From CAZNHL01 sp964572965 (GTDB taxonomy: Bacteria; Bacteroidota; Bacteroidia; Cytophagales; UBA9547): a stretch of 13,677 nt of DNA. The notes below the pieces were generated by a model that did not search any database, was not told the DNA's origin, and saw only the letters and a list, made by a program, of their open reading frames with translations. Numbering within the stretch: the first letter of the stretch is position 1; every line of letters starts with the position of its first letter. Shown piece after piece: positions 1-5,942 of the stretch. Location: positions 1 through 13,677 of the forward strand of contig CAZNHL010000088.1 of NCBI GenBank assembly GCA_964572965.1, given 5' to 3'. Made by a program: the position numbers and the translations under genes.

Positions 1-1355
1 CCAGTTTGTTTGCTATTCCGGGCAATCATGACTGGTATGACGGGTTGAGTAATTTCCTGAAAATATTTTGTCAGGAACGTACTATCGGTAACTGGCAAAC
101 CTGTCAGAAGCGTAGCTATTTTGCTATACGATTGCCCCATAACTGGTGGATCTGGGGAATAGATATTCAGTTGGAATCTGACGTGGATGACAAACAGAAA
201 CAATATTTCCTTGAAATTAAAAGGAAGCAAATGTTAGACGGGGCAAGGGTAATACTTTGTACAGCAGAGCCATCCTGGGTAAGTACCAGTAAGCGGGAAG
301 ACTTGTCTAATCATAATCTCCACTATTTTGAGGAATCTATTATTTGTGATAAACAAAGAGATATTCATGTTGGACTTACACTGGCAGGTGATTTACATCA
401 TTATTCAAGATACACAGCAGGCGATTTCCATAGGATAACTGCCGGCGGCGGCGGCGCTTTCCTGCATCCTACACATAATTTACCCGACAAGGTTAGTCTT
501 TTAAATACAAATGAGGAGTCTGTAGATTTCGCACTGGAAAAGTGCTATCCGGATAAGAAAAAGTCAAAAGGCTTAGTTTGGCGGAATGTCTTGTTCCCTT
601 ATTTGAATAAATGGTTTACTGTTACACTAGGGGCTTATTTTATGATAATGCTGTCTTTACTGCATTCCTGGGTACAGTTTGTAGTACCTACAGAAAAAAG
701 GATTAGCGTTGAAATAGCTGCTGGTATGTTCGAATGGCATTTTCTGGGATATATACTAGGCAAAATAGCCACTAATCCATTATTTATCTGTGTATCTATC
801 GTTTTAGGTGTTGGTATTGCCGCTTTTACGGATAAAAACCCATTAAATTCTTTACGTAAAGAATACTCTTTTTGGTTAAAAGGAGGAGTTCATGCTTTTT
901 TACAGTTATTATTGTTTATTGTTGTATACTTAGCCCTTGTGAAATTGAATTATACAATTTTTTCTGATTGGGTTGGTAAGTGGAAAGAAGTGCCGCTAGT
1001 AGCTTTTTTATCGATAGAGACTTTTATTGTCGGGGGAATACTATCCAGCCATTTATTTGGTTTTTATCTGTTAATAGCCAACCGTTTTTGGGGAATGCAT
1101 GATAATGAGGCTTTTTCTGCCTTCAGAAGTTCTTCTTATAAAAACTTCCTGCGTTTACATCTGACGCACGAAAAGCTGACTATTTATCCTGTGGGCATCA
1201 GGGAAAGCAGTGTATGGAAAAGAAACGTTGATGGGATATTTGTTACGGAAAAGTCACCTGAACCAGAGCTGATTGAGAAACCTATTGAGATTATTTTTGA
1301 ACAAAAAAGACGAAGACCTTCGGGTATACCTGATCCGATGCCGGAAGAGGCTTAG
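1..1355 (+). CDS. Membrane-anchored calcineurin-like metallophosphoesterase, 5' end outside the window
   Basis: This is the C-terminal part (about 451 residues) of a calcineurin-like metallophosphoesterase. The frame is already open at base 3, and the first possible start (TTG at 6) lies directly in front of the catalytic P-G-N-H-D motif, so the true start is upstream of the window. Counting from that TTG, GNHD is at residues 6-9, with the W-Y-D extension common in membrane-associated members. A second metal-binding motif, G-D-L-H-H-Y, is at 128-133, and a glycine-rich A-G-G-G-G stretch is at 146-150. The catalytic part is followed by about four hydrophobic segments, near residues 204-227, 246-273, 293-314 and 329-358, and then a soluble tail. 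Family knowledge supports hydrolysis of a phosphoester using a two-metal centre. The substrate is unknown. The membrane segments imply attachment to the inner membrane. The gene converges on the rqcH-like gene, with a shared hairpin between them. Confidence 0.85.
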   Translation, partial: SLFAIPGNHDWYDGLSNFLKIFCQERTIGNWQTCQKRSYFAIRLPHNWWIWGIDIQLESDVDDKQKQYFLEIKRKQMLDGARVILCTAEPSWVSTSKREDLSNHNLHYFEESIICDKQRDIHVGLTLAGDLHHYSRYTAGDFHRITAGGGGAFLHPTHNLPDKVSLLNTNEESVDFALEKCYPDKKKSKGLVWRNVLFPYLNKWFTVTLGAYFMIMLSLLHSWVQFVVPTEKRISVEIAAGMFEWHFLGYILGKIATNPLFICVSIVLGVGIAAFTDKNPLNSLRKEYSFWLKGGVHAFLQLLLFIVVYLALVKLNYTIFSDWVGKWKEVPLVAFLSIETFIVGGILSSHLFGFYLLIANRFWGMHDNEAFSAFRSSSYKNFLRLHLTHEKLTIYPVGIRESSVWKRNVDGIFVTEKSPEPELIEKPIEIIFEQKRRRPSGIPDPMPEEA

Positions 1356-1364
1356 TTTTGTCTG

Positions 1365-1418
1365 TCTGGTATTGTAAACTCCGGATTAGCATCATTAGAG
1401 TTTATAATACCAGATTTT
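1365..1418. terminator. Hairpin between convergent genes, probable bidirectional terminator
   Basis: Arms at 1365-1381 and 1398-1414 pair over 17 positions, with one G-U type mismatch and a 16-base loop. The right arm is followed by TTTT on the + strand. Read on the - strand, the stem is followed by only a mixed stretch (aca-gaca-aaac), so termination in that direction is less certain. The hairpin fills the 61-base gap between two convergent stop codons (1355 and 1417), which is the expected position for a shared terminator. Confidence 0.65.
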
Positions 1419-2976
1419 ACACTTCATTCGTAGGCCTTACAAGTATCACTTCTTCTTTTTCAACAACTACTTGTCCCGGTTCAGCACCTTTGGGTTTGCG
1501 TACAAATTTTTTAGGAGTATACATAACAGGGCATAAACTGTCTGTTTTTCCTTTTGAATAATAGGCTGCTAACTGAGCTGCTTTTTCTATCACTGTTTTA
1601 TTAAAAGGCTTACCCGGAATTTGCCTGATCACAACATGAGAGCCTGAAACATTTCTGGCATGCAACCATAAATCATTTTTCTTCGCAATCTTGGTGGTGA
1701 GCATGTCGTTGTTGATCGAATTTCTGCCAATCAGTATTTCAAAACCTTCAACTTCATAACGTTTGAAAAGAGGCTCTTCATCTTTGTGCTTGTCAGCTTT
1801 TTCAAGACCATTGGCTTTTAGGTAAGTACGCAGTTCTTTGATATTTTCAATGACTGTTATTTCCTCTATCTGAACCCTTGTCTGCACAGCAAGTAATTCT
1901 TTGTTACTAATATTAAGTCTAAGCTTTTGTCTTTCTATTTTCTGGTTTTTTGATTTTCTGTAATAATTTTCCGCGTTTTTTTGTGGAGAAAGGTCACGTT
2001 TGAACTTGATTGTAATATCCTGATTGCGATAGAAATCCAGCAATGTGGCCTCTGTAACCCCTTGTTTCAATACATGCAGGTTGGCCATGATGATATTGGC
2101 TATTTCATCATTCTGTATACCGTTTTCAAGCTCCTCTAAAATGATTGCATTATTGGTGGCAAACTTCTGGGCTTGTTTTAGTTTGCGTTGGAGTTGATTA
2201 AGTATATTTTGTTTTTCACGGTAGATAGCAAAAAAGCCCATTGCTATTTTCGTAAACAGATTAGCTGCTTCTATTGCATCGTAGGTAGTTAATAAAACTT
2301 CCCCTTCGGGCCAGAACCTTACAGCAGGAGTACCATCTTCTGTCCTGATAATGTATATAGGCTTTTCCTGTAATTCAGCCAATAAATTTTGAGCTTGCAG
2401 AAAGCGTTCTTCTATAGCCGTTATCCCTGTAAGTTTAGCTTCAAGAAAGGCTTTCAATTCTTTGCCTATGGCCGGAAAAGCTTTGTTTAAATCTCCGTTT
2501 AACTCAATAAACTCATTCAGTCCGGTGGCGTTACTCTTTGTTAGTTGCTGTACATCCAGTTCCATGTCAGCCTGTGCTTGTCCAGGAAATAGTTTCTCTA
2601 CTTTCTGTTGCTGATTGACTAATAAAACAGAGGCATTACGACCATGCAGCTTGAACAGGAGGGAATAGCCATTACTTAAAAGAATGCTTATACTACGGTC
2701 ATTGGGTGTACATGTCACACCTTTTACCTTGGTTTGCATTACTTCACGGAAATAATTGTCGGCGCCTTGTCTGGCTTTATGGAACTCATTGGCAAACGAC
2801 AAACAAACCAAATCGGGAGAAAGGAAGGCGCGTATGTAAAACTCTTCTGCAGCATTGGCAAACCCCAGTATCAATTCATTTTTCGTCTGGCTAAAGCAAT
2901 CAAGGAATTGCAAGCCAATAAGGTTGTATTGCAATTCGGTTGCCAATCGCTTAAGAAAGTAGTGATTTATATGCAT
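1417..2976 (-). CDS. rqcH: RqcH-like NFACT-family ribosome quality-control protein
   Basis: This encodes 519 residues of the NFACT (FbpA/Rqc2/RqcH) family. In other bacteria these proteins bind stalled 50S subunits carrying peptidyl-tRNA and add C-terminal alanine tails that mark nascent chains for degradation. The N-terminal NFACT-N domain holds the conserved N-D-R motif (D93, R94); the D-R pair is required for tail synthesis in studied homologues. A helical and coiled-coil middle covers about 250-400, including N-A-E-N-Y-Y at 335-340. The NFACT-R domain at about 405-515 carries D-L-W-L-H-A-R-N-V-S-G-S-H-V-V-I (435-450). The frame stays open upstream to 3315, but that extension runs through the divergent cbpA gene and is low-complexity hydrophobic sequence. 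The ATG at 2976 (M-H-I-N-H-Y-F-L) matches the usual family N-terminus. There is no clear Shine-Dalgarno sequence. Older annotations call such genes fibronectin-binding protein. All expected domains are present. Confidence 0.9.
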   Translation of the reverse strand: MHINHYFLKRLATELQYNLIGLQFLDCFSQTKNELILGFANAAEEFYIRAFLSPDLVCLSFANEFHKARQGADNYFREVMQTKVKGVTCTPNDRSISILLSNGYSLLFKLHGRNASVLLVNQQQKVEKLFPGQAQADMELDVQQLTKSNATGLNEFIELNGDLNKAFPAIGKELKAFLEAKLTGITAIEERFLQAQNLLAELQEKPIYIIRTEDGTPAVRFWPEGEVLLTTYDAIEAANLFTKIAMGFFAIYREKQNILNQLQRKLKQAQKFATNNAIILEELENGIQNDEIANIIMANLHVLKQGVTEATLLDFYRNQDITIKFKRDLSPQKNAENYYRKSKNQKIERQKLRLNISNKELLAVQTRVQIEEITVIENIKELRTYLKANGLEKADKHKDEEPLFKRYEVEGFEILIGRNSINNDMLTTKIAKKNDLWLHARNVSGSHVVIRQIPGKPFNKTVIEKAAQLAAYYSKGKTDSLCPVMYTPKKFVRKPKGAEPGQVVVEKEEVILVRPTNEV

Positions 2977-3005
2977 GAATATTGAACCTGTCTGTTGTCT
3001 GAAAT

Positions 3006-3013
3006 CAAAGGTA
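3006..3013 (-). promoter_or_regulatory. Possible -7 promoter element for the rqcH-like gene
   Basis: Read on the - strand these bases are TACCTTTG, an exact match to the Bacteroidota -7 consensus TAnnTTTG. It lies about 30 bases upstream of the ATG at 2976, which would give a leader of about 20 bases. I do not see a convincing TTG-type -33 element at the right spacing, so this is a partial promoter match only. Confidence 0.4.
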
Positions 3014-3079
3014 AGTTTTATAGTGGAGAATTGATGGTGCTTTCTCACAACATAAAAGCTATTTTTGTTGTATATTATC

Positions 3080-3105
3080 AAGGAGGTGACTTTTTGAGCA
3101 GATAA
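3080..3105 (+). promoter_or_regulatory. Strong Shine-Dalgarno sequence with a three-codon leader mini-ORF before cbpA
   Basis: AAGGAGGTGA at 3080-3089 is complementary to the 3' end of 16S rRNA over about ten bases. It ends 22 bases before the cbpA ATG at 3112, which is too far for normal use there. Four bases downstream of it, TTG at 3094 opens a mini-ORF (TTG AGC AGA TAA) that stops at 3105, six bases before the cbpA start. Strong Shine-Dalgarno sequences are rare in this phylum. The arrangement could be a leader cistron or ribosome stand-by site, or it could be chance. Confidence 0.35.
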
Positions 3106-3111
3106 ATTTTT

Positions 3112-4045
3112 ATGGACTACAAGGATTACTATAAAGTTTTGGGGGTGGATAAAACAGCGGAAGCTGAAGCCATTAAAAAGGCTTACCGGAAGTTGGCTGT
3201 AAAATATCATCCTGACAAAAATCCCAATAATAAAGCCGCAGAAGATAAGTTTAAAGAAATCAATGAAGCTTACGAAGTATTGGGAGATGTCGAAAAACGC
3301 AAGAAATATGACCAATATGGAGAAAATTGGAAATATTCTGAGTCAAAAGGAGGATATGCTAATACGGGTCAAAGGTCCAGGGCCGGGGGAAATTCCTGGG
3401 GTGGTGGCTATGGTGGCGCAGAAATCACTGATTTCTCCGATTTCTTCGAAAANNNNNNNNNNCACTGCAGGACAAGACGGTCAAGCCCCCGGTTCTGGAG
3501 GTGGCGGTGGCTTCAGGCAAAGCAGTTCAAGAAAAGGGCAGGATATTGCAGGAGATATGGAAATTAGTCTCGAAGAAGTACTTACCGGAGGTTCAAGGCA
3601 GGTAAAAGTAGGGGACAGCACGCTAAATATTAAATTGAAACCAGGTTTAACGGAGGGTGAGATTATCAGGGTAAAAGGGAAAGGAGGCCCTGGCAGAAGT
3701 GGCGGAGAAAATGGTAGTTTGCTCATTACCGTTCATATTGCCAAACATCCATTATTTGAGGTAAAGGGGAAAGATTTGTATGCAGATATTCCTGTAGAAC
3801 TTTATACGGCTGTTTTAGGAGGAAAAACGACTGTTCAGACATTGGGCTCTGCTGTTAATTTCCCGATACCTGAAGGAACGAATAGCGGCAAGGTGTTTCG
3901 GTTGAGAGGCATGGGCTTACCAGATTACCATAAGCCTGACTCTAAAGGTGATTTATACGTTAAGGTATTAGTACAAGTACCTTCATCTCTTTCTGACCGG
4001 GAGAAAGAATTATTCAGACAATTATCAGAACTTAAAAACTCATAG
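3112..4045 (+). CDS. cbpA: CbpA/DnaJ-type J-domain co-chaperone, interrupted by an assembly gap
   Basis: This is a class B J-domain co-chaperone that stimulates DnaK ATPase activity and delivers unfolded clients in the cytoplasm. Residues 1-70 form the J domain with the catalytic H-P-D at 33-35. A glycine-rich linker follows (about 76-112, G-G-Y-A-N to D-F-S-D-F-F-E). The linker is cut by ten N bases. After the gap, in the frame starting at 3464, comes a further glycine-rich stretch and then the C-terminal client-binding region, starting at I-S-L-E-E-V-L-T-G-G and continuing with K-G-K-G-G-P-G and R-L-R-G-M-G-L. There are no CxxCxGxG zinc repeats, so it is CbpA-like and not a full DnaJ. About 307 codons are visible, close to the CbpA family length. 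The apparent frameshift across the N run is an assembly artefact: an intact gene needs a missing length divisible by three. The gene is followed after 2 bases by a DinD-like gene and not by cbpM. Confidence 0.88.
3453..3462. other. Assembly gap of ten N inside cbpA
   Basis: Ten undetermined bases fall in the glycine-rich linker of the J-domain gene. The frame before the gap (from 3112) and the frame after it (codons from 3464) differ by one position if the run is read as exactly ten bases. They agree only if the real length is a multiple of three. The run is therefore most likely a fixed-size scaffold placeholder. GC-rich glycine repeats beside it probably caused the break. Confidence 0.95.
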
Positions 4046-4047
4046 CT

Positions 4048-4404
4048 ATGCTGAAGCTGTATGATTATTTGGACGATGTACTTGCAACTGAGATGATTTC
4101 ACAGCTTCACAAGCCTAAGCTGGAGTACTACGCAAGTGAACTGATTGAGCGTTTAGGCTATGATAAGGAACAGTCTTTTACAGAGCCGATCACAAGAACG
4201 CTACGCGCTTGTACAGCGCTTCATATTTCTGTAAGAGATAATTTTAAAAAGGTTTATTCTTTTGATGAAACAGGCCGTATGGCAATCGACTGGCAAATGT
4301 CTGCTTTGGGTTGTTACCTGCTGATGATTAACTGCGATCCGGGCAATCCGATTGTTGCCAGAGCCCAGTTGATGTTTATGATGAAGAAGCAGCGTCAGCC
4401 CTAA
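4048..4404 (+). CDS. Small protein resembling the N-terminal domain of DinD/BRO-type proteins
   Basis: This is a 118-residue soluble protein whose ATG lies 2 bases after the cbpA stop, so it is almost certainly co-transcribed and translationally coupled. From memory, it lines up along most of its length with the N-terminal domain of DNA-damage-inducible protein D and related BRO/antirepressor-type domains. Y-A-S-E-L-I-E-R-L-G-Y (28-38) matches the S-A-R-x-L-x-x-L-L-G-Y segment. R-A-C at 53-55 and the V-R-D-N-F-K-K-V segment (62-69) follow in order. The strongest block is L-G-C-Y-L-L-M-I-N-C-D-P-G-N-P-I-V-A-R-A-Q at 87-107, against the DinD consensus S-R-Y-A-C-Y-L-x-x-Q-N-G-D-P-x-K-P-x-I-A-x-x-Q. 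The C-terminal part of DinD is absent. The position suggests a chaperone modulator role like that of CbpM, but it shows no CbpM similarity I can see. Function unknown. Confidence 0.75.
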   Translation: MLKLYDYLDDVLATEMISQLHKPKLEYYASELIERLGYDKEQSFTEPITRTLRACTALHISVRDNFKKVYSFDETGRMAIDWQMSALGCYLLMINCDPGNPIVARAQLMFMMKKQRQP

Positions 4405-4440
4405 CTAACTGACAAGGCTGGTTTTAGTAAAAATGCGTGT

Positions 4441-5202
4441 TTACAAAGTTAATTTAAGGCCGTCATAGGCTAAAAAGACATTGGCGGGTAGATGCCTTTC
4501 TACTTCATTGTGAGTGCCCAGGCGGTGGCTGATGTGGGTCAGGTAAGCTTTTTCCGGTTTTAACTCTTCAATCATTGCAAGTGCTTCTTCCAAAGTGAAA
4601 TGGGAGATATGCGGTTCTAGTTGCAATGCATTCAATACCAGTATTTTACTTCCTTTTATTTTTTCTTTTTCTTCGGAGCTTATAGTTTTGGCGTCGGTGA
4701 TATAAGTGAAATTTTTAATGCGGAAACCAAGAACGGGTAATTTATAATGCATTACTTCAACCGGAATGATTTCAAGTTCATTCAGTTTGAAAACCTCCTT
4801 ATCTATTTCGTTGATTTCTACTTTCGGAATACCCGGATAGTGTGGGGTTTTGAAAATGTATTCGTATTCCCTTTTAAGCTGGTCTATAACATTATGACGC
4901 GCAAAAATAGGCATGTCCATGTCATACTTATGATTGAACGAACGAATGTCGTCTAAACCGGCTGTATGGTCTTTATGTTCATGTGTATATAAAACAGCGT
5001 CAAGCTTCTGAATATTTTCACGGAGCATTTGCTGGCGGAAATCGGGGCCGGTATCTATTACTATGCTTTGGCCGTCAGATTCGATATATATAGATGAACG
5101 GAGACGCTTGTCGCGGTAGTCGAGCGAGCTGCAAACTTTACAAGGGCAGGCTATAACGGGAACTCCCTGTGAGGTTCCTGTTCCGAGAAAAGTTACTTTC
5201 AC
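4441..5202 (-). CDS. PhnP-like metallo-beta-lactamase-fold phosphodiesterase
   Basis: This 253-residue metallo-beta-lactamase-fold hydrolase resembles PhnP, the phosphoribosyl cyclic phosphodiesterase. G-T-G-T-S-Q-G-V-P-V is at 7-16. C19, C21 and C24, with H226, correspond to the structural zinc site of PhnP. The catalytic metal ligands are visible as T-H-E-H-K-D-H (H74, H76, D78, H79), H152, D170 and H223. Length and ligand spacing match PhnP closely. No phosphonate (phn) genes are nearby, so a phosphonate role is not supported; similar proteins are common in Bacteroidota as general hydrolases of unknown substrate. The start is GTG at 5202, chosen because M-K-V-T-F-L-G-T-G-T is the usual family N-terminus and because it overlaps the stop of the upstream gene as GTGA. 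This suggests translational coupling. Its 3' end converges on the DinD-like gene 36 bases away, with no clear terminator hairpin in between. Confidence 0.85.
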   Translation of the reverse strand: MKVTFLGTGTSQGVPVIACPCKVCSSLDYRDKRLRSSIYIESDGQSIVIDTGPDFRQQMLRENIQKLDAVLYTHEHKDHTAGLDDIRSFNHKYDMDMPIFARHNVIDQLKREYEYIFKTPHYPGIPKVEINEIDKEVFKLNELEIIPVEVMHYKLPVLGFRIKNFTYITDAKTISSEEKEKIKGSKILVLNALQLEPHISHFTLEEALAMIEELKPEKAYLTHISHRLGTHNEVERHLPANVFLAYDGLKLTL

Positions 5203-5495
5203 AGTTTGATTTCTGTTTGAGAAAGTTCGAATAATAGCGACCTGTTTTTCTCAGAAAGTCTGTCGTGATCGAGTGTCAGGTTTCTGAGGATTTCGGCCAG
5301 GCAATTTACTTTACCTTCAAGAGAATAATATTTATTAACTATAACCAGTTTCTCGTCTTTAAGGACGCAGTAGCCCGATTTGAAATTGCCTTTCTCGTAC
5401 CGCAAATGGTACTCAGACTCAGCAAAGATGTCTTCCAGCTTGCTAAGAAAGTGTGTGGTATATTTTAAAACCTGCGGTTTGGAGTTGGCGGTCAT
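5199..5495 (-). CDS. Uncharacterised 98-residue protein, coupled to the phosphodiesterase gene
   Basis: This is a small soluble protein of unknown function. It has no signal peptide or membrane segment. The central motif R-Y-E-K-G-N-F-K-S-G-Y-C (33-44), followed by V-I-V-N-K-Y-Y-S-L-E-G-K (51-62), looks conserved and recalls small hypothetical proteins I have seen in Bacteroidota. It carries no catalytic signature I recognise. The ATG at 5495 is the only usable start in the frame. Its TGA stop shares 4 bases with the GTG start of the phosphodiesterase, which implies one transcript and coupled translation. The start codon lies just 12 bases after the intrinsic terminator of the upstream response-regulator gene. 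Its own promoter must therefore lie within that gene or hairpin, unless it depends on read-through. Confidence 0.75.
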   Translation of the reverse strand: MTANSKPQVLKYTTHFLSKLEDIFAESEYHLRYEKGNFKSGYCVLKDEKLVIVNKYYSLEGKVNCLAEILRNLTLDHDRLSEKNRSLLFELSQTEIKL

Positions 5496-5500
5496 GAGGA

Positions 5501-5539
5501 ATAAAAATCAGTAGTCCGGATTTGCGGCCGGACTACTGA
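5501..5539 (-). terminator. Strong intrinsic terminator after the response regulator
   Basis: On the - strand, a perfect 12-base stem (TCAGTAGTCCGG paired with CCGGACTACTGA; + strand arms 5508-5519 and 5528-5539) with an 8-base loop is followed by a T-rich run, TTTTTATT. It begins 7 bases after the response-regulator stop codon. This is the best intrinsic terminator in the window and should end the kinase-regulator transcript. Confidence 0.85.
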
Positions 5540-5546
5540 CGATAAT

Positions 5547-5918
5547 TTATGCTTCTGCGTATTTTTTTACTGTATTTACCAGTTCGTCGAAATTGATCGG
5601 CTTTGGCAGGTACTCGTTGAATCCTACTGATTTAAGGTAATCAACTGTATAGTTAGCGGCGTTGCCTGTGATAGCGATGATTGGCGTTGCTGCTTTTTTC
5701 GCATCTTTCATGCCACGTATTGCTTTAGCACAATCAATTCCATTCATTATAGGCATGTTAATGTCCAGTAGCAAAACGTCAATGTCTTGTGTTTCAATGA
5801 ATTTCAAAACCTCTTGTCCGTTTTTCACAGAGAAGATTTCGTAATTCTGGAACTGTAGGATTTTTTTTGTCAGGTTTTGAATAACCGAGCTATCTTCCGC
5901 AATCAGTACTTTTTTCAT
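5547..5918 (-). CDS. Single-domain CheY-like response regulator
   Basis: This 123-residue receiver has no output domain. The acidic pair is E8-D9, the phospho-accepting aspartate is D52 in L-L-L-D-I-N-M-P, the switch threonine is T84 in I-A-I-T-G, and the conserved lysine is K106 in L-P-K-P-I. All the residues needed for phosphorylation are present. It starts 24 bases after the stop of the large hybrid kinase on the same strand, so the two genes are very probably one operon. Without a DNA-binding or enzymatic domain it must act through protein contact or as a phosphate shuttle or sink. The likely phosphodonor is the HPt domain of the adjacent kinase. A strong terminator lies just downstream. 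Confidence 0.92.
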   Translation of the reverse strand: MKKVLIAEDSSVIQNLTKKILQFQNYEIFSVKNGQEVLKFIETQDIDVLLLDINMPIMNGIDCAKAIRGMKDAKKAATPIIAITGNAANYTVDYLKSVGFNEYLPKPINFDELVNTVKKYAEA

Positions 5919-5942
5919 GGCAAAAAAGGTTAAAAATCTAGT

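Noticed and set aside
2977..3315. Upstream extension of the rqcH frame by 113 residues
   Set aside because: It is hydrophobic, low-complexity sequence that runs antisense through the J-domain gene, and the family N-terminus begins at 2976.
3481..3726. 81-codon ORF on the - strand inside cbpA
   Set aside because: Proline- and serine-rich translation, opposite to the glycine-rich linker and client-binding region of cbpA; a shadow frame.
4048..4404. CbpM-type chaperone modulator
   Set aside because: The position after cbpA fits, but the sequence does not look like the MerR-like CbpM family and matches the DinD N-terminal pattern better.
4405..4440. Terminator between the convergent DinD-like and phosphodiesterase genes
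   Set aside because: I could not find a stable inverted repeat in these 36 bases.
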